A DNA stretch of 64,000 nt from Acanthornis magna (taxonomy: Eukaryota; Chordata; Aves; Passeriformes; Acanthizidae). Shown piece after piece: positions 40,791-50,362 of the stretch (positions are counted from its first letter, which is position 1; each line of letters begins with the position of its first letter). The position numbers were made by a program, and so were the translations under genes. The notes beneath the pieces are model-generated. The model saw nothing but the letters and a program-made list of their open reading frames with translations, had not been told where the DNA came from and did no database searches. The stretch is from contig JAWUZG010000159.1 in NCBI GenBank assembly GCA_036785705.1, positions 1,860,001 through 1,924,000 of the forward strand. The letters are read 5' to 3'.

Positions 40791-42296
40791 CAGCTTCTGC
40801 AAATCTCAGGAAATCTCTAACCACACCTCACAGCTGCAGGACCTCTGGCATGGAGCAGAACTCTGCAAGGCCGAGGCATTCCCACCTCTCTGGGATGCCC
40901 TTTAGTACCCCCAGGCTCCGGGTGTCTCTGCCCCTCCATCCATCTCACAAATGAGTCTGCAGCACTCTCTGGGTGCCTGCAGGAGGAACACGGTGTAAGA
41001 AGTCAATCCCTGTTTGTGTGACGAGTGTAACTGGCAGATCCTGTCCTGCCTCCGGCACTGAGCTTGCCCTGCTCCGGAGAAGGACATGGCTCAGCCAGAG
41101 GATGGAGGGTGCGAGCCTGGAAGAAGCAGAAGGCATGAAGCAAAATGATCTTGAGGGCAGTTTGAGGGAAGTAATGAGAGGTTCTGAAACTGGGGCAGAG
41201 CTGGGGTCAGGCTTGGAGGAGCATTTCTGTGTCTGAAGGAGAGGATGAGGTGCTGAAGTGCAGCTGTGCCCTGCTTTGTGCCTCCTGCTTGGAAAACACT
41301 TCAATAACAGCCCCAAATGTGTTCCCTTGGTGTTTCTAAGAGAGTGAAAGTTGTGGTAGGGCATCTATTTCCTAAAGAGCTTTCACACAATTTTTCACGT
41401 CCAGATGAGAAAAATTGTAATGGGATATGTGTTGCTCAGGGTCTTTTCACACAGTTTTTCACATTCAAAAGCCTGGCTCAATCACAAACACTCTGTCTCA
41501 GCATCGTGGCTTTCCTGAACTGGGGCTGAAAGGCTCTACCAGTTCCCAAGCTGCCGCTGCAGCATTTATGCCACAAGCTTTGCTGAGGCTGGAGGAGCAC
41601 ATGGAGAGAGAGGAGGAGCCTTGGGTGACACGATTTCATTCCATGATGAGTGCAGGTGATGTGGGTTGGGTGGGTGGGGGACAGAAGGGCTGTGCGGGGC
41701 CAGAGAAGGGGGTTTGATGGTGTGGAGGGTGAGGAATATGTGGAAATGGATCAGACTGTGGGATGAAGCAGCTCCTTAGGCAAAGCTTTAGCTTGAGGCA
41801 AGGATGGAGAGGCTCTTGATGGAGGTTAAATGTAATTTTTGTAAGGGAACGGTGCAATTTCCCCAGCTGGGAGTGAGTTCTGAGCAGCCCAGGGTACCAG
41901 ATAATCCTTCTCATGGCCACCAGTGCTTGTGGTCCTGTGGGCAGGCATGGTCGGATGCAGCCACTGACATCTGTGGCACGCATTTACAAGTGTTTTTTTT
42001 ATCCCATCAAAACTTCAGGCCCAGTTTTTTGGCTTCTGTGACTCAGCACAGGTTTTCTGGAGCCAGCTTTTCCCAGCAGGGCTGGTGACTCTCAATCCCA
42101 CAGAAAATGATGGAGATCTGGAGTGTGTGTATAGCACTGCTGCCACGGCTCTTGGTGTGACATCTCCAGAGCATGACAGCCACGTAAATAGCATATGTGA
42201 GGAGACAGCACATATCTGCTGCTTGGTGCATATTATTTACATATATCTCCTCTACCTAACTGGTGGTTCTCCCCAGTTATAGATTTGGTAAAGGCT

Positions 42297-42342
42297 GGAG
42301 CCTTTTCAAGGCAGATATCGGAGCCTTTTCAAGGCAGATATC
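42297..42342 (+). repeat. 23-bp perfect tandem duplication
   Basis: The unit running from GGAGCC to AGATATC occurs twice without a mismatch (42297-42319 and 42320-42342), then a decayed AAGCCTT start. Confidence 0.95.
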
Positions 42343-44509
42343 CAAGCCTTCGAAAAACTGATGGGAATACATTTCCCTCTCCTTTTGCTTGAAATTTTCA
42401 GTAAACACCTATTGTTTCCTCTTGCTGGAAAATGGAATGAGGGAAGGCTTCTGAGGCTGAGTTCAGGTGGGTTAAAGCTGTGAAAACATCTCTTTTTGGG
42501 GTGGTTTATCAGGCATCAGCTGCTATTGATCCACACATAAGTGGGATCTTGAGTGACATCTCTTTGGGGAGAACAAGTTCAGGGGAAGCAAGCAGCAAAT
42601 GGTTTCTGGGTATCTTGGTGTCAGACTTTTTTTTTTGCAGTGATTTTGTTGCTCTCCGAGCTGTTGGCTATGTAAAAGGAGTGCAGCACAAAGGTGATAA
42701 GCAGATCTTTACTTTGAAAGGCTCCTGTGAAAATCACCATCTGAGCACAGAGATGTTTTCCTCCCTAAGGGGAAGGATGTTAAAATGCTGGGATGGTGCT
42801 CAGAGAATCTAAATTCATCATCTGCTGCTGTTGCTTACCGAGTACCTGTATAAATCCTGTGACCACCACTGCCTTTCTCTAAATCAGAGACACTCCCTCT
42901 CTCAGCACCTGGGACACCCAAACAGTGAGCCTTGGGTGAGGGGTGCCCATTCCCAGAATGATGAAAAAAATCAGTCCTGGGCAAGGCATAATGGGGGAGA
43001 GGCTTCTCTCTTGTAAGAGCAGAGGGACTTGCTCGCTTTAAGGTTCATGAGCTTGAGATGCAAAGAGGGGAAAGACAGTAAAATATAATTTAATGTTGCA
43101 GTGAAGATTAATGGCCTCATCTGCAGTCACCTGAAATGATCAGTCCCTTGAAAATTGCAAATAGTGATGGCAAACAATAAAATATCAGTGAAGTGGGTAG
43201 CATTGCGTGCTCTTTCTCTGGCTAGAGCTTGGGGGATTTTGCTCTAAATGAATTTTTGGTGAAAGTGAGATCTGCTCTAATTATTTGTAAGTAATGAGGG
43301 TCAGGCCTAGCAGCACACACAGTGTTCAAAATGCAGGTGGCTGCTGGCACCAGTCCTGGTTATTCTCCTTACCATGGACCTTGTAGCAGGGTAGAAGAGA
43401 AATGGAGAGATTTCCTCTGCATTTGTGCTTGAACTGGGCATGAATTACACTTGTTCTGCTGTCCTGCTGATTTAGAAAGAGGAATCCATTGACTCCAGCT
43501 TTGTTAGCCTGGTGGCCCTGGGGATCAGCTGGTCCTTCAGGAAATTGTTTTATTGTGTAATATGCCTGTTCCTATGAATCAGTTCCTTGCAGCCTCAGGA
43601 GCTGGCAGGGAGGTCTCCAGCCAGTACCAAGGTGGGTTTCAGGGTACAGAAGTGTCGAGACTGGGCAGGTGAAGCTGCCCTTCAGGCATGTGGGGGTGGA
43701 TGAGCTCAGCTGCCTTTCTCCGCTGGGCTGGAGCTAAAATCTGTGTGCAAATATCTGAGCTTGTGTTTGTGACTGGTTTGAGAGCCGATGGGATGTACTG
43801 GGATCAGTCACCACTGGTATGGGCCGGACCATCACCCTGCCATTTGCATCTGGAGATCTTGTCCCAGATCTGCTCTTCCTGAAAAGTTCAATGATCATGG
43901 AAGGGAAATGGGGACTTTGAACAAGGTAGGACACAGCCTGTGGCATCCTACTGACCCCATTCCCCTTGCTGGGTCTGGGATTTAGATAACATCCCAACAC
44001 AAGCTGCAGTCAGCAGGATTCCTTTTCCCACACTGTGTTTGTTCCCAGGCCTCTCTGCACTCCTTGGGAACAGTTTTTCTGTTTTTCTTTTTGTTCTGAT
44101 GCTCAGCAGTGCAGAAAAGAGTCTGCAGAAGTTTCTGCCGTCTCTAAAATGAGTCTGACTGAGGAAGTACAAAAGCTACAATGAATATGTATTACTGCAA
44201 ATATTGAAGAAGCCAATGTCCCTTTCTTAATAGATGTTATTTCTCATTCTTTGAATGAGTCTGCTGGCCATGGAGGGCAGATAATCCACTTGTGGAATCT
44301 CTCTTGTCTTGTGTTGCTATGTGATTTATAGCATCATGCAAAGAACAGAATTTGTCACCACTGTCTCGATGAAGTACTATTGAATCTCCTTGTAGAGGTG
44401 GCTCTGAGAAAGTGGGTTTTGGGGCTCAAGAAAATGTTTTCATATTTTTATGTCTTTTTATTTATTTCTTTTCCTGTTTCCATGATGCTCTAACTGTTCA
44501 CCACAGATC

Positions 44510-44560
44510 TGTAAAGATCATCTAGTTCTAACCCCCTGGCCTTAGGAAGGGATACATCAT
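44510..44560 (-). mobile_element. CR1 LINE remnant (about 50 bp)
   Basis: Contains AAAGATCATCTAGTTCTAAC followed by CCCCTGGCC, a close match to the CR1 3' region just inside the terminus. The flanks do not extend the match. Small, so uncertain. Confidence 0.5.
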
Positions 44561-45161
44561 TGCTAAATTTTTGTCATCACTAATGTCCTAAGAGCAAATT
44601 TCACCCATTACCAGTGGTTGTGGTACAAATTTAGCTAATTACCCTTTGGCAAGTCATTAATCAGGTGCCCATCATCCCAGGAGTGACAGCTGCATTTTTG
44701 AACCTTTGCTTTCCAGCACACTCCACAGCCCCCCAGCCTTTCTCCTGCTCCTCTCCAGTGCAGGTGCTTGTTCCCTGCATGAAAAAATGATTTCACATCT
44801 TGCAAAATTAATTCTCTGCTCATGATGACCTTGATTAAACAGATTGACAAACCATGCAAAAGGTGGCAAAACAGCTCTGACATGCAGACACCTTCACCTC
44901 CTGAAAGGAAAAAAAAATCCCCGTGGGCTGTTGCTATTATGAGATGCAGGTGGCTGAGGACTGTTTTCTGCAGAATCAGCAAAAATTCTTCACATTTAGG
45001 AACAACGTCTGTAAAGTTAAACTTGTTGAAATAGCAGAAGATGCAATCATTGGCACTTGAACTGGATTATCTTGAAATAATTAAGGATTTTTCATCCAAA
45101 ACCGATGCAGACTATAATGATGCTCTAGGAGTTTGGAGGTAGAAATTGTAAAGATATGCAT

Positions 45162-45245
45162 GGCTGCCCCATTCCTGGAAGTGTTCAAGGCTGGGTTGGA
45201 CGGGGCTTGGAACCATCTGGTCTAGTGAAAGGTGTTTTCCCTTGC
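45162..45245 (+). mobile_element. CR1 LINE fragment
   Basis: TGGCTGCCCCATTCCTGGAA, GTGTTCAAGGCTGGGTTGGA and TCTGGTCTAGTGAAAGGTGT form the sense-strand CR1 block that lies about 100 bases from the 3' end. The terminal region itself is absent. Confidence 0.8.
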
Positions 45246-47569
45246 ATGTTGATGCTCTGGACTCTCTCTTGTAAATTCAGCATCTCCTAATGGCATGTGA
45301 TCCTCTGCGTCCACAAAGGCTCTCTGGGCATCACCTGGAAGAAGGATGGCATTTTTGTCTTGGTCCTTTATTGGATTGGTTACCTTGCTGCCTGCAGAGA
45401 AACCTTCAAGCTGAAGAGCTGATCTGTGTTCTAAAGAAATAGGCCGGGAGAAGTTCTTTTTGGGTGATGCAGGTAAAATTTAGGTGGCCTTCCGTCTCAG
45501 CCTTGGTGCATAGACCCCAATGGACAGGGGGCTTCTGATGAGGAAGAAATCTGGCAGTCCTGGTATTGAGATGATTGTCCTCCTCTCATCCCAGGGATCC
45601 TGAGAGGATCAGGTGTTAAGATACAATGAGATGTTCTGGAAGGACAGTTCTCACCATTATTGAATTATAACTGGGGTGAAATCATGTGAAGCAGCAGGAT
45701 TGGGACCAAAGGCACAGCATGAAAATCCTGGGCTTTTTTTCCTCATGCAAAGAGAGCAGAGATGAACACTGAGGAAAAACTAGAGGGATGGATGAAGGGA
45801 ATTTTTGGAAGGATGTTTGTCCAAGACACACATCTTGGCTGCCAGTAGTTCAAAATGCAATCCTGATCCCTTTTCCAGCAGCCTTTCTGAAAGACAGCTC
45901 TCAGGCCAAAAAGAAAACCACAAGAAGATAAATAAGTGAACCTGCTGTATTTGCTGCACTGCATTGACATAAAGGGAGTGTGGGAAGGGCTGAGAGCATT
46001 TATTGGGGTGGGAGCCAGCAGAGAGGAGCAGAGCTGAATTTGCAAACATTCTTCCCGTCAGCTCCTGGGCTGTCCAGCTGGGAGCTCTTGTACTGATTTA
46101 TTGCTGTCCTTCCTTCAGCCTTTGGAAATCAATCCACTAACAATTAAGGTAATGTCTGGTCTAATATTTATTTCACACTCTCATTAATGGACTGATAAAA
46201 CCCCACTCTTTGAAGCAGTGAGACTGCTCTTTTCCACAGGGGGGCTGGATCTCTGGGTCATGCCTTTTTCCCTTGTCCCTTTTCCCCTGTTAAAGATGAG
46301 ATCTCTTATTGAAGCTTCCAGGAAAATTGCCATGCAGCACCACACCTTAGCATTGTGCTCCTGTTGAAGAAGGTACAGCTTTTGTTCTAGATATTCCCAA
46401 ACATCCATTAAAGGAGAACTGGAGCACAAAGGGGTAGCCCTGGCTGCCTGCTGGGCCCCAGGAGCTCTGTGTTGGGCTGGCTGTGTGCTTGGGAAAAGAC
46501 ATTTGCTGCCCAAGAGCTTGTGTTCGTTTTCTCCACCTCCTGGACAAGCGTGCCCTGCATTGGGTCTGACCTCCTGTGTGTCTCTGCTCATGTCCCCAAC
46601 ACTGAGAAATTTCCCCAAACTGCTGGGAAATGGCTTCTCTGGGGAAATTCTGCAGATGGCCAGAGGCACCAGACCAGGGGGCTCTGGTTCTCAGCAGTCA
46701 ATCCACCTCTGACCTGGGATCAAACTGGGGGTGAACCCCAAAGTCCTCTGGGCACCCTGTTTGGGGGGTGGCCTTCCTGGGGGGCTCTGCAGCTCCTGGG
46801 CACTGAACCTGTGAGGGACAATGTCCCACAGCCAGGCTGGGAGCTGCAGGTACCTGTGGGGCTGTGTGGATCACCCCACCTTGAGGTGAGGAATTTACCA
46901 CTGCAGCTTCTGCAACAGTGGCTGCTCTCACTCTGATGCGACATGCAGGATGGTTTGGGTTACCAAAATGACCTTTAGCTAATGCTGCTAGAACAATACT
47001 AAATAATAACAATTTTCTCCCCGTAGTTCTCATTCCCCTTCATAATTTTTTTTGCCAGTTTCTAGGTCAGATTCCCCATTCCGCTGCTCCTGCGCTAGAG
47101 CAGCGCTCAGGTTGCACAATTGCAGAGGAGGAAGGAATCTGCTTCCCGAATCCCGATCTCCCCAGTAGCCTTTCCCGATTCTTCCCTTCCTCCCAGCGTC
47201 TCCTGCTGGGAGCCCACCCCAGGTTAGGCTGCGGGTCGGGGGCTGCGGCAGGGTGGGTTTGGGGAGCTCGGGGGGTGCCGCTGCCCCCTCGCCGCGCCGG
47301 GGGTGGGACGGGGAGGCCACCGCAGCTCCCCCGGGGCGGGGGGAGGACGCTGCCCGTGTCTCGCAGGTGTGGGCTCGCCTTCCCTTTGCCGCGTTTGGTT
47401 ATTTATCATTTCCCCCCCCTTCTTTTCCTCCTTCGCCCTCCCGCTTTTCTCTTACGCAGTGGGAGCAGCCCGGCAGCCTGGCTCTGCCCAGCCGCCCTCC
47501 GTCCTCCCTCCCTCCCTCTCCCTCATCCCTCCCTTTTCCTTAAAAACGTGGGCTCCGGGGTGCAGCCCC

Positions 47570-47733
47570 CTGCGCTGGCAGCATCCCTGCCTGCGAGAGC
47601 AGCCCTTTCCCCTCCTCCACCTGCGGTGCCCCGGCTTTGTCCCGTGTCCCCCCATCCCCGGCCCGGGGGCGCTGGATGTGGCCGCGGGGAGCGGAGTCTG
47701 CTCCGGAGCTGCGCTAGCGGGGACCTGCCGCAG
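47570..47733 (+). other. OPRL1: OPRL1 noncoding exon 1 (5' UTR), 5' end approximate
   Basis: The 3' boundary is set by CAG/GTAAGC at 47733/47734. The 5' boundary is a guess from the TTAAAA element about 30 bases upstream. It contains a short upstream ORF (47676-47717), described separately. Splicing to 48190 would leave 27 bases of 5' UTR before the start codon. Confidence 0.55.
47676..47717 (+). other. Short upstream ORF in the OPRL1 5' UTR
   Basis: ATG at 47676 opens 13 codons and ends at TAG 47715-47717, wholly inside the inferred noncoding exon. Its context is weak (T at -3, T at +4), so leaky scanning to the main start would be expected. If transcription begins downstream of 47676, this ORF is not in the mRNA. 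Confidence 0.4.
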
Positions 47734-48189
47734 GTAAGCTGCCGGCTGGGCTTTATTACCAACTTCGGGCTTTTCTTGCTGTTTTATCGTGATATGGACC
47801 GGCGAGGTCGTGCCGGAGCCGCGGTGGCTCTCGGGGAGCGCGGGGGGCAGTGGAAGGTCTGGGGGCACAGGGGACGCCCCGAGCCGCAGGGATGGGGATG
47901 CAGGTGGAACATCAGCCCCCGGGAGGAGGGATGGTTGTGCAGCCCCCACGGCCCCAGCGCCGGCCGTGCGGGGATCTGCGTGATCCTGTGTGCTCGGGAT
48001 GCGCCAGGCTCTCAGGGCTGCATCCCATTACAGTGCTCCTGGGGAGGGGGGCTGTGTTCTTGGCTGTAATTCATCCTTCTCCCTGGTAATAAATCACCCT
48101 TCCCCAGCCTTTCTCATGCACTTGCCTCGCTGCAGTCCCGTGCCACCCGTTCGATCAGCAGATTTTAAAGCTGTCTCTTGCCGCCCCAG
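47734..48189 (+). other. OPRL1: OPRL1 intron 1 (456 bp)
   Basis: GTAAGC donor and CCGCCCCAG acceptor. The first half is still CpG-rich and belongs to the CpG island. The sequence stays open in one frame across 47275-48069, a common by-product of high GC content; I see no conserved protein in it. Confidence 0.75.
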
Positions 48190-48216
48190 GTCCTTGGCGC
48201 AGGCTGCTGCTTCAGG
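48190..48216 (+). other. OPRL1: OPRL1 5' UTR portion of the first coding exon
   Basis: Twenty-seven bases between the acceptor at 48189 and the start codon. They contain no ATG, so the ATG at 48217 is the first start in this exon. Confidence 0.7.
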
Positions 48217-48443
48217 ATGGACCCGCTCTTCTCTGCCCATATTTTTGAAGACCCCGACCTGAGGAAGCTGCTGAACGACTCCTCCATGCTCAACCTGAGC
48301 TTTCTGCCCAGCAACTGGTTCAGCAACAGCACAGGGGACAGTTTCCTGCCGCTCAGCATCAAGATCACCATCGTGGTCGTCTACTCCATCGTGTGCATTG
48401 TGGGGCTGGTGGGCAACTGCTCCGTCATGTATGTGATCGTCAG
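48217..48443 (+). CDS. OPRL1: OPRL1 coding exon 1: N-terminus and TM1 (residues 1-76)
   Basis: This exon encodes the extracellular N-terminus and first membrane helix of the nociceptin receptor. NOP is a plasma-membrane class A GPCR that binds the neuropeptide nociceptin and couples to Gi/o to inhibit adenylyl cyclase and modulate ion channels. The start is the ATG at 48217, with a good Kozak context (A at -3, G at +4), and the protein opens MDPLFS, close to mammalian NOP. There is no signal peptide, as is normal for this family. N-glycosylation sequons lie at Asn20 (NDS), Asn26 (NLS) and Asn37 (NST). TM1 spans about residues 48-73 and contains the GN motif with Asn67 (position 1.50). The exon ends after AG of the Arg76 codon at a CAG/GTAGGA donor. 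An in-frame TTG at 48178 precedes the ATG but lies in intronic sequence, so it is not a start. Confidence 0.95.
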
Positions 48444-49816
48444 GTAGGACAAGCAGGGAGGCTCCAGGGAAAGCTGGGAGTGGGGCAGATCTTCCCTCCC
48501 TCAATCCCTGCTGCAGGTAAAGCAGGCAGGTGCTTCCCTGGGGGTTAGAGATGTGCTTTAGAGGTAACGATGTGGCATTTGTTTTATTGTTTTGGTTTTA
48601 TTTGTTTTGGTTTTTCTTCCCCTTCCTAGGCTATGGTGAAGGTTTCTGCCAGTTTTCAGCTGCCCTCTGGTGCCTCCTAAAGTTTAACCCAGAGAATGGA
48701 TCAGAGCGAGCAGATCTGCTCAAAAAAATGGGGCTTTCTTTTTTTTTGGGGAGCTGGATGGCCCTGGAGAGGGCAATGTGCTGGGAGCATTGCACTACCA
48801 GGGTGTGCTGGCTCCTTAGTGGGACCTCTCCTTCCTGCGCTGTGTCCGGCACCCCAGCTGTGTTTGCAGGTGCTACTCCATCTGGGAGCTGGCACTTTCC
48901 AAAGCTGAACCTTGTTGCAAAGGAAAGAGCCTGCTGGGAAGCTTCCTTTTTACTTTTACAGGGGAAAAATCACAAATGTAAGTCTTCCAACCCTCTGGAG
49001 TCTGCAGACTTAAATACTTTGCAGAGTTGAGGGAAACTTCTCTGCCTTATGCTGAAGTCAGGAGATTGGGGGGGACTTTTGCAGAGGGACAGAGCACAGG
49101 GCAGGCACCACTCCATCCTCCCAGCACACTGTTGGCATTTTGAGTGTCCCTGTCTGCTTCTGCCCTGGTTCAAACCCTTCTATTTCTGGGAATGAGAAAC
49201 ATGGTTCACTCTCTAAGTACAGAATAAGTTTGTGCAGCTCTTAGGGCTGTGATTATGTTAAATCCCATCGTTCCCCTTCTGATCCCTGCGCCCTGCATGT
49301 TAAAGAGGGAGCTTCCATTTTATCAGCATCTTGGAGCAGATTCGTGGTGCAGGTGGACCCTGCCAGCACAGAAAAGACAGGCTGGATTCTCCAACAGAAA
49401 ATGAAAGTATTTAGCAGGTATTCAGACACTGATGAGATTGTCTTATTCCTGCCAGGAGCCCAACTGCTTCCAAAGCATCTTTCCCCTGAATAAATACAAC
49501 TTGGCTGGGGGAGATGCTGCAAAATTAGATCTTTGGTATCAGAGGTCGGTGGAGGGTGATTAAATCTCTGCTCCAAGGGCAAAGTGATGTGTCTGTTCAT
49601 CAGGCTGCCTGTCTGTGCTCTTTCAGCTCAGGAGTTTATGGCACAGAGAGGGGATCCCATTAGCCCCAGGGAGTCTGCAGCTGCAGAGAGGTTTGCAGCA
49701 CACAGGTGCCACGTCTGGAGAGCTCCTGCTCCTGCTCAGTGTAGTAGCAATCGCTGGAGTAGTTTGTGGGTGTGTGTAAGCATGAGTAGTGAGGCTCTGG
49801 GAGCTGCGAGTCCTTT

Positions 49817-49849
49817 GATGATGATGATGACGATGATGATGATGATGAT
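49817..49849 (+). repeat. (GAT)n microsatellite
   Basis: Four GAT, one GAC, six GAT, within OPRL1 intron 2. Confidence 0.97.
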
Positions 49850-50346
49850 GAGGCTGCATGGGAATGCCAGCCCGTGTGCAGCAGAGGAAGGGCGTCCTTA
49901 CCCCGTGCATGATCCCTAATGTGTGTGAGGAGAAGCCTGGGCAGAAATCTTCTCCCTGTCTGCAAAGGTCTGGTGGGATGGGCACAGCAGGATCCTGCTG
50001 GTCCCTGCCCAGGGCTGGGAGTGGAGGATCACCAGAATGTCCCAAACTGGTGACCTGGGCAGGGTGGGCCTGTGCCATGGCTGTGCATGAAAAATACTGA
50101 CTTCTTCTCCACAGTTTTTTGACTTTGATACCTTCCAGTTGGATAAACAGAACTCAGGAAAAGAAAGTGGGATTTAGCACTGGAATTTCCTCTGGCATTT
50201 AACCCTTTTTTTGTGTCCCCTCTGGTTTCACAGTTTTTAAGCAATTGAAAACTGAAGACAGCTGTCACCTCCAGTCTCCCTCAGGCTTTTCCATTTCTCT
50301 ATTTCCCTTTATTCAGAAACCCCTCTATATATGTGTGTTTGTTTGC

Positions 50347-50362
50347 GTGTGTGTGTGTGTGT
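50347..50362 (+). repeat. (GT)n microsatellite
   Basis: Eight uninterrupted GT units, preceded by an imperfect TATATATGTGTGTTTGTTTG stretch from 50326. Intronic. Confidence 0.95.

Larger units (their letters stand above)
37371..47209. other. No gene seen up to the OPRL1 promoter
   Basis: Contains tandem repeats at 38533 and 42297, a possible LTR at 40590 and CR1 remnants at 44510 and 45162. I searched by eye on the minus strand for the RGS box of RGS19 (motifs like NMLFWLACE or YEDYVSILSP), because that gene adjoins OPRL1 in mammals, and did not find it. Confidence 0.65.
47210..47733 (+). promoter_or_regulatory. OPRL1: CpG-rich OPRL1 promoter and noncoding first exon region
   Basis: This is the most GC- and CpG-rich part of the window. 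It contains a G-rich block (47299-47343), a GC box GGGGCGGGG at 47333-47341 of the Sp1/KLF type, and a long pyrimidine-rich stretch (47409-47539). A weak TATA-like TTAAAA sits at 47540-47545, which would place a start near 47570; CpG-island promoters often have dispersed starts, so this is only suggestive. The region ends at a near-consensus donor, CAG/GTAAGC at 47733/47734, which pairs well with the acceptor at 48189. The first-exon boundary is therefore firm on its 3' side and unknown on its 5' side. Confidence 0.75.

Noticed and set aside
1..47200. RGS19 coding exons on the minus strand
   Set aside because: Looked for the RGS-box motifs and the cysteine string; none was seen by eye. A computed search would be more sensitive.
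47275..48069. 264-codon open frame over the promoter and first intron
   Set aside because: High GC removes stop codons. It runs across the GTAAGC donor, has low-complexity Pro/Ser/Arg content and shows no conserved domain.
48178..48216. In-frame TTG as an earlier start for OPRL1
   Set aside because: It lies before the CAG acceptor at 48189 and is not an ATG; the ATG at 48217 has a good Kozak context and gives the expected N-terminus.
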